Below are positions 35,249-42,905 of a stretch of DNA of 64,000 nucleotides, piece by piece (position 1 is the stretch's first letter; every line of letters starts with the position of its first letter). The stretch lies in assembly GCF_000756385.1 (NCBI RefSeq), contig NZ_JNFC01000045.1, positions 146,813 to 210,812 on the forward strand. The letters run 5' to 3'. A model generated the notes under the pieces. That model worked only from the letters and a program-made list of their open reading frames with translations. It ran no database searches and had not been told where the DNA came from. This DNA comes from Sphingopyxis sp. LC363 (lineage in GTDB: Bacteria > Pseudomonadota > Alphaproteobacteria > Sphingomonadales > Sphingomonadaceae). Both the position numbers and the translations under genes were made by a program.

Positions 35249-35614
35249 TCAGTCCGGGTTCTGGCGCGCCAGATCCTCTTCGTCTTGCCATCCTTCGGCA
35301 GGCTGTTCGGCGGACTGGCCCATGCTGCCGGGCTGCGCGTCCTGCTGGCTTTCGCCGGCAGCTGTCTCGTCATCCTCTTCCATGCCTTCGCCGGAGAGCG
35401 GCGCGATATTTTCACCGGGGCCGCGGCCTTGATCGATCGCCTGGCCGCCGGTCGGATCGGCGCCGCCGCGATTATTGTCGAGCTTGTCCTGCTGCTCCTG
35501 GTCCTGCTGCTCCTGTTGGCGGTTCTGCTGACCGCCGCCGCCTTGCTGGGTTCCGTCCTGCTGCTGGGCTTGCCCGGGAGCGCGGCCCTGGCCGTCGTCC
35601 TGCTGATTCTGCAT
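35249..35614 (-). CDS. Gln-rich disordered protein
   Basis: A 121-residue low-complexity protein: Gln-rich start with blocks such as QAQQQDGTQQGGGGQQNRQQ, then an acidic tail with EEDDETAAGESQQ and WQDEEDLARQNPD. No folded domain, signal peptide or helix is visible. Hydrophilin-like proteins of this composition are common in stress regulons, and it stands next to a BON protein with an EcfG-type promoter. The ATG at 35614 follows GAGGAAGAGG. No GGAAC motif is seen in front of this gene itself. Confidence 0.6.
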   Translation of the reverse strand: MQNQQDDGQGRAPGQAQQQDGTQQGGGGQQNRQQEQQDQEQQDKLDNNRGGADPTGGQAIDQGRGPGENIAPLSGEGMEEDDETAAGESQQDAQPGSMGQSAEQPAEGWQDEEDLARQNPD

Positions 35615-35729
35615 GTCTTTATCCTCTTCCTCTTCGCCCGATGAACCGGGCGAGGAAAAGACGCGCCAGCCGCGCCGAATGTGCCGGGCCGAAACGCTAA
35701 CCTGCGTCAAGACCGCGCGTGGACACGCC

Positions 35730-35754
35730 GGAACTTCCCCCGCTTCCGGACGTC
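35730..35754 (+). promoter_or_regulatory. EcfG-type promoter for the BON-domain gene
   Basis: GGAAC (35730-35734), 16 bases, CGTC (35751-35754), one base off the CGTT consensus. The distance to the ATG at 35823 is about 68 bases, which is reasonable for a leader. Confidence 0.55.
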
Positions 35755-35822
35755 ACTCTGGTGCCGGGGGGCTGTCGACCTTTGCGGCAGCCTGACCGCC
35801 CGACCGACAATGGAGATGGAAA

Positions 35823-36611
35823 ATGGACAGGTTCGACGACCGAACGCCCCTCTGGGATTATCGCGACAACAGCATTCCCGACGACGGTGGCGGTACAGCG
35901 GGTTGGAACCGCGGCCGCGCTGAGGATACTGCGCGCGGCTATACCGCGATCGAGGAGGAGGAACGTCGTGGCGGACGCGGACGAGAAGCCCGCCGCGAAC
36001 AACCCTATCGACGCGACGAATGGGATGATCGCCACGCGGGCGATCGGCATCCCTCCTATGGTGGCCGCGAAAGCGCCCGGCCCACCTATGAAAGCGACGG
36101 CGGCCGCTCGCGCTATTACGACGCGGTCGGTGAAGCGCGCGGCGGGCGCGGCGAACGCCCCGGCTCGCTGTGGCCGAGCGAGTTCGGCTATCCCGCAGCC
36201 CGCGGCTACTCGCCCTATGGTGAGGGCCCAAGGTCGCGCCGCGCCGACTATGACGACGACGATCGCGGCTTTTTCGAACGCGCCGAAGACGAAGTCATGT
36301 CGTGGTTCGGCGACCGTGACGCGCGGCGCCGCCGCGAGCAGGATCATCGTGGTCGCGGCCCCAAAAATTATGCCCGGTCGGACGAGCGCATCCGCGAGGA
36401 TGTGAACGACCGCCTCACCGAAGACGTCTGGCTCAACGCCTCCGAAATCGACGTTGCGGTCGAGCAGGGCGAGGTCACGCTGTCGGGCACCGTCGAGGAC
36501 CGCCGCGCCAAGCGCCGTGCCGAAGACTGCGTCGATGCGATTTCGGGCGTGAAGCATGTGCAGAATAATCTGCGCTACACATCGGGGGTGGTCAGTCCAA
36601 AACTGGATTGA
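35823..36611 (+). CDS. BON domain-containing protein
   Basis: Protein of 262 residues. The first 180 are Arg/Asp/Gly/Tyr-rich and probably disordered, with EVMSWFGDRDARRRREQD (about 159-176), a motif seen in many sphingomonad stress proteins. The C-terminal BON domain (about 185-255) has DERIREDVNDRLTEDVWLNASEIDVAV, split by EQGEVTLSGTVEDRRAKRRAED and ending GVKHVQNNLRY. BON domains bind membranes or phospholipids and often protect against osmotic stress. No signal peptide. A strong terminator follows. Confidence 0.85.
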   Translation: MDRFDDRTPLWDYRDNSIPDDGGGTAGWNRGRAEDTARGYTAIEEEERRGGRGREARREQPYRRDEWDDRHAGDRHPSYGGRESARPTYESDGGRSRYYDAVGEARGGRGERPGSLWPSEFGYPAARGYSPYGEGPRSRRADYDDDDRGFFERAEDEVMSWFGDRDARRRREQDHRGRGPKNYARSDERIREDVNDRLTEDVWLNASEIDVAVEQGEVTLSGTVEDRRAKRRAEDCVDAISGVKHVQNNLRYTSGVVSPKLD

Positions 36612-36614
36612 AGG

Positions 36615-36641
36615 ACGGCGCCGCCGCGAAGGCGGCGCCGT
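36615..36641 (+). terminator. Hairpin terminator after BON gene
   Basis: ACGGCGCCGCC / GGCGGCGCCGT with a five-base loop GCGAA, followed by TCGCTT; directly after the BON stop codon. Confidence 0.75.
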
Positions 36642-36751
36642 TCGCTTAACCTGGGATAAGCGCTGCCAAATCAACCGCGCGTTTACGATCCGGCCATGCA
36701 ACTCCGCGCGGCGGAAAGCGTCGATCCGGAAGAACAGCGAAGGATGAAACC

Positions 36752-37033
36752 ATGGCAAGCGCAGCACAAAGACATTCGGGATTGGGAAAGATTCTGGCGC
36801 TGGGGACGCTCGGCGCGCTCTTCTGGTTTACCCGCAAATCCGCGTCCCAGACGGCTAAGGGAGAACGGCATAGCGCGGCGTTTGCCGACGGCGAAACCCA
36901 ATCGGAGAATTTCGACCAGACGCGCTCGGCGGGTCCGGACGGCATGCGCGACGACGTCAAGCGCCCGTGGGAAAGCGTCGATCAGGCGTCAGATGAATCC
37001 TTTCCCGCAAGCGACCCGCCGGCGACCTATTGA
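36752..37033 (+). CDS. Small membrane protein with DESFPASDPP motif
   Basis: A 93-residue protein with one helix near the N-terminus (LGKILALGTLGALFWF, about 11-26), an acidic polar middle, and the end WESVDQASDESFPASDPPATY. The DESFPASDPP tail is a recurring motif of short alphaproteobacterial proteins in stress-related clusters; its function is unknown. The ATG follows GAAGGATGAAACC. The next gene begins 10 bases after its stop. Confidence 0.7.
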   Translation: MASAAQRHSGLGKILALGTLGALFWFTRKSASQTAKGERHSAAFADGETQSENFDQTRSAGPDGMRDDVKRPWESVDQASDESFPASDPPATY

Positions 37034-37043
37034 GGCGGCGGCG

Positions 37044-37310
37044 ATGCCGGACGCTTCCCCGAGGACCAGCTACAGCCTTCAATTTGAGGACGACGGCGTC
37101 GGCCTTGCCAAGCGGATGGAGTTCGAAGCCGCGAGCGCGAGCGTCGCGCTCGAAATCGCCGAGCGGGAATGCGACGGCCGCTGGGCGCTGCTTGCTTGCG
37201 ACGGCCAACCGGTCTGCCGCGTGGGGCACAACGGGGGGACATGGACGATTGCCCCTGCACTTCCTCCGACGTGCCGGGAAGAAACCCAAAGCCTGATCAA
37301 ATCTCGCTGA
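37044..37310 (+). CDS. Small conserved protein, paralogue of the gene at 46959-47219
   Basis: An 88-residue soluble protein of unknown function. After a short polar start, SLQFEDDGVGLAKRMEFEA, then a helix with SVALEIAERECDGR and strands with LLACDGQPVC and GTWTIAP. It aligns block by block with the product of 46959-47219, suggesting a small alpha/beta fold shared by both. The ATG follows GAGGCGGCGGCG. It lies 10 bp after the membrane-protein gene and just before a dispersed repeat. Confidence 0.6.
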   Translation: MPDASPRTSYSLQFEDDGVGLAKRMEFEAASASVALEIAERECDGRWALLACDGQPVCRVGHNGGTWTIAPALPPTCREETQSLIKSR

Positions 37311-37313
37311 ATC

Positions 37314-37413
37314 TTCATCCCGGCGAAGGCCGGGATCTCGCCGTTTCAACCTGACCCAGCGGCGAGATACTCTTCCAGAGTCACGTGCATGAACACCTTC
37401 CGGCCGGGATGAC
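37314..37413 (-). repeat. Dispersed ~100-bp intergenic repeat, copy 2
   Basis: On the minus strand it reads GTCATCCCGGCCGGAAGGTG, then GCACGTGACTCTGGAAGAG, ATCTCGCCG, and ends ATCCCGGCCTTCGCCGGGATGA. The block order matches the copy at 15685-15787 in opposite direction. The intergenic region 37311-37458 contains little else. Confidence 0.75.
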
Positions 37414-37458
37414 GGATTAAAGGGGGCGACGTTTCAGTCCACCAATTGCCCTCTTGTC

Positions 37459-38577
37459 TCAAAGACCAAAATACGACTTGGGGATATGGGTGATGCGGCA
37501 GGCTAGGTCAGCCTCGCCCGACGCGACGATAAAATAGTCGCCCGCGTCGGCGATGCCGGTCGTGAAGACGACGTCGCGCACATACATCTTATCTTCGAGC
37601 GACCGCGTGAGATCGGGGTTTGCCTCGAGCAGCGGCTGATGCGCGCTGTAGAGACAGCGCGACGGGTCGTCGGGATCGAGCAGCGACCAATAAGTGCGAT
37701 AGATGCCGACGATCTCCTTCGGCTCGACGCCGTGCCATAAGGTCAGCCAGCCGCGCTCGGTCAGGATCGGCGGGGTTCCACCGCCCATCCTTGCGGTCGC
37801 GACGGTGTCGGCATGCGGTCGCAGCCCCGGCTCGCGCCGCGGCTTCCAATGCAGCGTGTCGGGCGAGGAAGCGAGATTGATTGACGGACCCGCGCGCCAT
37901 TGGCTCCCCGGCGGATAGGTGAAATAGAGCGCGCCGAGCGGCCGCGTCTGCGCCCAATAATGGCCGGCGATCTTTCCTTCGAAGATCAGCATATCCTTGT
38001 TCTGATGATCGAGCACGATGTCCTCGAAGCGCCAGCGGAGGCCGTCGTCGGATCTGTAGAGCGTCGTCGAATGACGCTCGGGGCTGACCGAGCAGCTCGT
38101 CATCAGCCAGCGGTCTTCGACCCGGCTGATCCGCGCATCCTCGACGCCATAGCATTGAAAGGAAGCGTGCGGCGCGACGGCGCGGTCATAATGCACCGCG
38201 ACCAGCTCCAGCCCGTCGGGAGTCAGCTCGATCGGCAGCAGCCAGGAAAGCGAGGTCAGCGCCATGACCTGCCAGCTGCCGCCGTGTACGAGGAACTTGC
38301 GGGGGTCGGCGGTATCGCACAATTCGAGCGGCCAGGCATCGCGGACATAGCGTCCCTCGTCCCAGCGGATGCTGTGGACATGGCCGTCCGCCACCGGCTC
38401 GCGAAGCGCTTCCGCGACGCGCACGAGCATCAGCAGATTGCCGCTCGGCAGGCGCGCCAATCCCGGATTGAAGGCGCCGAGGACGAAGGTTTCGGCATCG
38501 AGATGGCCGGCGAGCGGCGACCGCGACAGATCGACGTCGTCGGGACCGAACACCAGCCGGTCGACTGCGAAATCCAT
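37459..38577 (-). CDS. GH130-family glycosidase/phosphorylase
   Basis: Five-bladed propeller enzyme of 372 residues of family GH130, whose members phosphorolyse or hydrolyse beta-mannosides. The catalytic Asp lies in YGVEDARIS, phosphate-site-type residues in HQNKDMLIFEGKIAG, and GGGTPPILTERGWLTLWHGVEP, split by WHGV, is the conserved later blade. NPGLARLPSGNLLMLVRV opens the propeller. Phosphorylase versus hydrolase cannot be decided by eye. Last gene of a minus-strand run starting with hemerythrin; a GGAAC box with a poor -10 (GCTT) lies 52 bases upstream. Confidence 0.83.
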   Translation of the reverse strand: MDFAVDRLVFGPDDVDLSRSPLAGHLDAETFVLGAFNPGLARLPSGNLLMLVRVAEALREPVADGHVHSIRWDEGRYVRDAWPLELCDTADPRKFLVHGGSWQVMALTSLSWLLPIELTPDGLELVAVHYDRAVAPHASFQCYGVEDARISRVEDRWLMTSCSVSPERHSTTLYRSDDGLRWRFEDIVLDHQNKDMLIFEGKIAGHYWAQTRPLGALYFTYPPGSQWRAGPSINLASSPDTLHWKPRREPGLRPHADTVATARMGGGTPPILTERGWLTLWHGVEPKEIVGIYRTYWSLLDPDDPSRCLYSAHQPLLEANPDLTRSLEDKMYVRDVVFTTGIADAGDYFIVASGEADLACRITHIPKSYFGL

Positions 38578-38639
38578 GACCTTCTCCTCGGCTGGACCGA
38601 TGCGGAATCAAGCCCCGAACCGCGGCAATGTTCCCGGCT

Positions 38640-39581
38640 TCAGTCCTGATCCGCCATCAGATGGCCTTCGGCTTCGCGCAGCCAGTTGTGAAGCCGCGTC
38701 GCCGCCATCGCGCCCTGTCCCATCGCGACGCTGATCTGGTCAAGCCCGGCGACGACATCGCCGGCGGCATAAAGGCCGGGAAGAAGCCCGTCGGAAAAGG
38801 CATGGAAGGGCATGCACCCGGCGTCCGCGTCGTCCGCCAAGAGGCCGAGGGCTGCTGCCAGTTCGTTGCGCGGGCGCGATCCAAAGGCCGGATAGAGAAT
38901 ATCGAAGCGGCGCGCGACCGGCTCACCGCGCATCTGGACGGCGATATCGCGGCTGTGGGCGACGAGCCGTTCGACGTGCCTCTCCAGAACGATCACGTCG
39001 CTTTGAGCAAGCTCCTCGCGTTGCGCGTCGCTGAGCGCCACCCGCCATTTCGGGATCAGCGTCACATGCCGCGAAAATTGCCGCAGGAACATCGCTTCGG
39101 CGGCGCCGTGGAGGTCCGATCCGAGCACCGCGATCCGCTCGTCCCGATGCTCGAAACCGTCGCAGATCGGGCAATAGCGCAGCACACCATCACGCACCGC
39201 CGTCATGTGATCGCCCTCGTCGAGCCGGGCGAGATTGGTATCGACGCCGGTGGCCAGAATCACGCCGCGGGCGGCGATGGCCGCGCCGTCTTCAAGCGTC
39301 GCGCGATAATGACCCGTCGCGCGCTCGAGCGCCGCGACGCGGCCGAAGACGATCTCGGCGCCATAGCGGAGCGCATGGTCAGTCATCCGCTCGATCAGTT
39401 TCTTGCCGACGATACCGTCGGGAAAGCCCGGGACATTGCGCGTGCGCGGCACCCACAAAGCGCGTGCCGTCCCGTCATGGACGACGCGGACCCGCCGCTT
39501 GAACCGGGTCAGATACAGGGCGGCGGTCAAGCCCGCGGGTCCAGCGCCGATCACCAACGCATCGACGGGCGACTCATCCAT
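38640..39581 (-). CDS. Thioredoxin reductase-like FAD/NAD(P) oxidoreductase
   Basis: Flavoprotein of 313 residues. FAD site ALVIGAGPAGLTAALYLTR at the N-terminus, a redox-type CPIC in LRYCPICDGFEHRDE (about 137), the NAD(P) site IAVLGSDLHGAAEA, and the C-terminal GLYAAGDVVAGLDQISVAMGQGA. The two cysteines C-P-I-C match the low-molecular-weight thioredoxin reductase arrangement, but sequence is shorter and divergent, so its partner need not be thioredoxin. Its ATG shares one base with the stop of the CinA-like gene (TGATG), so the two are coupled. Confidence 0.87.
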   Translation of the reverse strand: MDESPVDALVIGAGPAGLTAALYLTRFKRRVRVVHDGTARALWVPRTRNVPGFPDGIVGKKLIERMTDHALRYGAEIVFGRVAALERATGHYRATLEDGAAIAARGVILATGVDTNLARLDEGDHMTAVRDGVLRYCPICDGFEHRDERIAVLGSDLHGAAEAMFLRQFSRHVTLIPKWRVALSDAQREELAQSDVIVLERHVERLVAHSRDIAVQMRGEPVARRFDILYPAFGSRPRNELAAALGLLADDADAGCMPFHAFSDGLLPGLYAAGDVVAGLDQISVAMGQGAMAATRLHNWLREAEGHLMADQD

Positions 39582-40084
39582 CAGTCGGCGACAGTCGCGT
39601 TCGGCACCGCTTCACACAGCATCGTCAGCGCCTCGGCGACCGCGACGTCGAGCACGGCACGGCGGCCGATCTCGCCGAAATGGCATGTGCGGCTGAGGAT
39701 CCCTCGCCCATGTACCGCGCAGGCGAGATGGACGAGGCCGACTTCCTCGTCGTCCTCCTGCGGGCCGCAAAAGCCGGTGATCGCGATCGCGACGTCGGCG
39801 CGGCTCTTGTCGAGCGCGGCCTCGGCCAGCGCCGCCGTCACACTGGTGCCAACGCCCTGCGACCGTTCGGCCAAGGCGCGCGATATACCGAGCATCTCGC
39901 ACTTGGCGTCGACCGAATAAACGACGTAGCCGCGCTCTAGATGCGATCCGAGCGCACTGTGGCCGGCGAGCGCCGCAGCAAGCTGGCCGCCGGTGCAGCT
40001 TTCCGCCGTCGCGAAACGAATATCGCCGTCGGCAACGCGCCCGGCCAGTTCTGCAAGGCGCGCGCCGATGGGATCGGAACTCAT
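39581..40084 (-). CDS. CinA-family nicotinamide-nucleotide amidohydrolase (PncC type)
   Basis: Stand-alone CinA C-terminal domain of 167 residues. The signature ATAESCTGGQLAAAL is at about 25-39, and GYVVYSVDAKCEMLG and AIAITGFCGPQEDDEEVG follow. PncC enzymes deamidate nicotinamide mononucleotide to nicotinate mononucleotide in NAD recycling. In the usual family the last motif is ITGIAGPGG; here it reads ITGFCGPQE, a divergence worth noting. It starts 2 bp after the hemerythrin stop and couples to the flavoprotein gene. Confidence 0.82.
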   Translation of the reverse strand: MSSDPIGARLAELAGRVADGDIRFATAESCTGGQLAAALAGHSALGSHLERGYVVYSVDAKCEMLGISRALAERSQGVGTSVTAALAEAALDKSRADVAIAITGFCGPQEDDEEVGLVHLACAVHGRGILSRTCHFGEIGRRAVLDVAVAEALTMLCEAVPNATVAD

Positions 40085-40086
40085 GG

Positions 40087-40578
40087 CTACATCGTCACGA
40101 GCGCGGCGGGCGGCAGCCCCGCCGTTTCGGCCTGGCGCTTCAGTTCCTCCTTGCGCGCGAGCAATTGTTCGCCGAGCGCGTCGAGATCGACCTCGGCCGC
40201 GCGCGCCTGCTGGAACATATTGTCGTGCTGCTTTTCCTCTTCCTTCACATGGTGCTTGATCTCTTCGGACAGCACCGTGACCTTGGCTTCGAAATATTCG
40301 TCAGTGGGCCCCGACGCCAGAATGTCGTTGATCAGCACCTTCGCACCGTCATGTTCGACATAGGCTTCCTTCAGAAGATCGTCGTCGACCTTGCCCTTCA
40401 GCGCCGGATAGAAGACCTCTTCCTCGATCTGCGCGTGGATCTTGAGTTCGGTGCAGATTTGCTCGGCGATCTTCGCCTTGCGATCGGCGCCGCTGGCTTT
40501 CTCGAATTCCTCGAACAAGGCTTCGACCGAGCGATGGTCGGCGGCGAGAATATGAGTGGCGTCGGTATCTTGCGGCAT
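40087..40578 (-). CDS. Hemerythrin domain-containing protein
   Basis: Four-helix-bundle protein of 163 residues. Candidate iron ligands are His in LAADHRSVE, ELKIHAQIEEEVFYP, VEHDGAKVLI and IKHHVKEEEKQHD, matching the H...HxxxE...H...HxxxxD pattern of bacterial hemerythrin-like proteins. A role in O2, NO or iron-redox sensing or protection is inferred. The ATG at 40578 follows CAGGAGACC. It heads a hemerythrin-cinA-flavoprotein(-GH130) operon. A promoter-like GCAAC-N17-CGTT is upstream. Confidence 0.87.
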   Translation of the reverse strand: MPQDTDATHILAADHRSVEALFEEFEKASGADRKAKIAEQICTELKIHAQIEEEVFYPALKGKVDDDLLKEAYVEHDGAKVLINDILASGPTDEYFEAKVTVLSEEIKHHVKEEEKQHDNMFQQARAAEVDLDALGEQLLARKEELKRQAETAGLPPAALVTM

Positions 40579-40611
40579 GATGGTCTCCTGTCGAAACAGC
40601 CCCCGCCGTTC

Positions 40612-40637
40612 AACGCGCCGCCGTTTCGGGAAGTTGC
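40612..40637 (-). promoter_or_regulatory. Weak EcfG-type promoter candidate for the hemerythrin operon
   Basis: On the minus strand GCAAC (40637-40633), 17 bases, CGTT (40615-40612). The -35 element has one mismatch (GCAAC for GGAAC); the -10 is exact. It lies 34 bases before the ATG. Confidence 0.35.
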
Positions 40638-40710
40638 CGAAATCGAAGCCCGGTAAAGCTTTTCCATCGGCTTTTATAACTTGCGGCAATATTAGGGCGA
40701 TGTGCCCCCG

Positions 40711-42018
40711 CTAAACCATCAACCGGAGCAGGTCGGGCACCGTCGTCGTCGCGAAGCCGATCGCGCTGTCCGATATGCCATAGGGAATGAAAAGCTCATT
40801 CCCGATCGCGAGCGCGCCGCAGGTATAGACGACATTGGGGACATAGCCCTCGCGATCGCTTTCGGCGGCCGAAAGGATCGGACAAGCGGTGCGTCCCAAA
40901 ATCTTCGAAGGGTCATCCTTGTCGAGCAGCGCCGCGCCGAGGCTGTATTTGCGCATCGCGCCAACGCCGTGGGTTAGCAATATCCACCCCTCGTCGCACT
41001 CGATCGGGCTGCCGCAATTGCCCATCTGGACGAATTCCCATGGAAAGGCGGGGCTCAGCAGCGGCTGTCCCTCGTCGTCCCAATCGGTCAGGCTGTCGGA
41101 CGCGAGCAAGGTGATATTCTTGCCGTCCTGCCGCCCGACCGTCAGATAGCGGCCGCCGACCTTTCGCGGAAACAGCGCCATGCCCTTGTTGCGCGCAGCG
41201 CGGCCCGAAAGCGGTTCGAGGCAGAAGCTCGCGAAATCATTGGTGCGCAGCAGTTCTGAACGGATCGAATGACCCGAATAGGCGGTATAGGTGCCGAGAT
41301 ATTCGGTGCTGCCGTCGTCGTGCGCGAAGCGGACCAGCCGCAGATCCTCGAGCCCGTTGCGCTGCGCTTCGGTGACCGGAAACAGCACGCTGTTCGAAAT
41401 CGGGCTGTCGGGCTGGCGGTGAACGGCCACCGCATCCCAGGCCTCCAGATGATGGCGATCGTCGGGGACCGCGGCCATCGCGGGCCCCGACTGCGGCCAG
41501 AGGCGGAAATCGCCGTTGGGGCCGACGATGCCCTCGCGGAATGCGATCGAGCTGATATGCCCCTCGCCCACCGCGCGCATCGACATGACGAAGCGCAACT
41601 CGTCGCCCCCGAGCCCGCTCTGGTCGGGGTGCAGCACGATGCTGGGATTCATCAGTGCGGCCGCGGCATAGCTATATTCGTGGCAGAAATAGGCGCCGAT
41701 CAGCCGGCGCTTGATCGGCGAAATCGCGCCCGCGTCCAACCCCAGATCTTCGGCGATCTCGGCAAAGCGTTCGTCGAAAATGCGGCCGATCTGCCAGTGC
41801 CGCTCCGAAAAATCCTTCCAGACGAGGCCGAGTTCGAGTTCGGCCTGATCCTCGTTGAGCCGCAACAGATCCTGGACGAGTTGCGCCGAGCGCGACGGTT
41901 CCGACACCCTCGACTGCCATGCGAGGTGGAACGGCCGCAGCACGACGCGCGAGGGGTCCGCCGTCAGCTTCTCGCCAAGGATTCGGAGCGGTGTTTGGTC
42001 GGGTCGGCAATTGAGCAT
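40711..42018 (-). CDS. GH130-family glycosidase/phosphorylase, long form
   Basis: Second GH130 protein, 435 residues, of a longer type with a helical N-terminal extension (about 1-110, LRLNEDQAELELGLVWKDF). The propeller has NPSIVLHPDQSGLGGDELRF, the catalytic-type GLEDLRLVRFAHDD, GMALFPRKVGGRYLTV, GNCGSPIECDEGWILLTHG and LLDKDDPSKILGR. It is not a close copy of the 372-residue GH130, so the two probably act on different linkages or in sequence. It is 132 bp upstream of the hemerythrin gene on the same strand. No GGAAC box is visible in front of it. Confidence 0.85.
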   Translation of the reverse strand: MLNCRPDQTPLRILGEKLTADPSRVVLRPFHLAWQSRVSEPSRSAQLVQDLLRLNEDQAELELGLVWKDFSERHWQIGRIFDERFAEIAEDLGLDAGAISPIKRRLIGAYFCHEYSYAAAALMNPSIVLHPDQSGLGGDELRFVMSMRAVGEGHISSIAFREGIVGPNGDFRLWPQSGPAMAAVPDDRHHLEAWDAVAVHRQPDSPISNSVLFPVTEAQRNGLEDLRLVRFAHDDGSTEYLGTYTAYSGHSIRSELLRTNDFASFCLEPLSGRAARNKGMALFPRKVGGRYLTVGRQDGKNITLLASDSLTDWDDEGQPLLSPAFPWEFVQMGNCGSPIECDEGWILLTHGVGAMRKYSLGAALLDKDDPSKILGRTACPILSAAESDREGYVPNVVYTCGALAIGNELFIPYGISDSAIGFATTTVPDLLRLMV

Positions 42019-42131
42019 GGGCGACTGCGAAATCCTGATCTGCCCCCCCCGGAGCCCAGAATGTTTTGCCGCGCGCGGATAAGCAAGCCAAAACCCAACC
42101 GGGGGCCTGAAAGCATGGGATGGCGGCTATG

Positions 42132-42905
42132 CTAGCCCGAGCCCGGCTCGGCCTGTTTCCGGTGCATTTCCGCGGTCGCCGCTTCGCTCAGCACCGCCGA
42201 GGCGAGCAGCTGCGCCTTGTTCTTGAGGCCGTGGACGACCGAATGCTCGCCCTCCTTCATCGCCTGCCATCCCGTCACCGCGACGTCGGCGGGATCGTCC
42301 TTCGGCGCCTGTCCGACCTTGGTGTCGAGCATGCCCGCGCGTTCGAAGAAGCGCGTATCGGTTGGGCCGGGTTTCAGGCAGGTGATGGTGACTCCGCTGT
42401 CCTTGAGCTCGTTGCCGATGGCGGCTGCGAAGCTGTCGACGAAGGCCTTGCTGCCGTTATAGACCGCCTGAAACGAGCCCGCGACATGCCCCGCGATCGA
42501 GCCGGTGATCAGCACCTTGCCCTCGCCGCGCGCGACCATTCGCTTCAAAACAGCTTGAAGCAGCAGCAGCGTGCCGGTGATGTTGGTGTCGATCACATGG
42601 CGCCAAGCGGCGACATCCTGATCGAGAAAAGCACGGCCGAGGCCGTGCCCGGCATTGGCGACGAGCACATCGATGTCGCGCCCGTCCGCCGCCGCGAGCA
42701 GCCGCTCGACACCTGTCGGGGTCGACAGGTCGGCCTCGATCGCCTCGACCTCGATGCCGTTGCGGCGCAGGCCCGCGGCGGCATCGACGAGCGGTTCGTC
42801 GGCGGCGAGGACCAGATCATATCCCTCAGTCGCCGCGAGCATTGCGATTTCGCGGCCCATGCCGCTCGATGCACCAGTGACGATCGCCAGCTTGCGCTCA
42901 GGCAT
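42132..42905 (-). CDS. Short-chain dehydrogenase/reductase
   Basis: Classical SDR of 257 residues: cofactor loop IVTGASSGMGREIA (about 7-20), NAG in VANAGHG, catalytic Ser in ITGSIAGHVAG and Tyr-x3-Lys in AVYNGSKAF. ATG at 42905 overlaps the upstream alcohol dehydrogenase by 8 bp; the longer open frame to 43016 has no SDR features. Third gene of a SRPBCC-ADH-SDR operon with a stress-type promoter. Substrate unknown. Confidence 0.9.
   Translation of the reverse strand: MPERKLAIVTGASSGMGREIAMLAATEGYDLVLAADEPLVDAAAGLRRNGIEVEAIEADLSTPTGVERLLAAADGRDIDVLVANAGHGLGRAFLDQDVAAWRHVIDTNITGTLLLLQAVLKRMVARGEGKVLITGSIAGHVAGSFQAVYNGSKAFVDSFAAAIGNELKDSGVTITCLKPGPTDTRFFERAGMLDTKVGQAPKDDPADVAVTGWQAMKEGEHSVVHGLKNKAQLLASAVLSEAATAEMHRKQAEPGSG

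Noticed and set aside
35249..35614. CRISPR-like or tandem DNA repeat in the Q-rich gene
   Set aside because: The repetitive look comes from CAG/CTG codon runs for Gln; there are no equal spacers or repeat units.
38610..38634. EcfG-type promoter before the 372-residue GH130 gene
   Set aside because: GGAAC is exact and the spacing is 16, but the -10 reads GCTT, two bases off; the gene is also close behind the flavoprotein gene and can be read from its operon.
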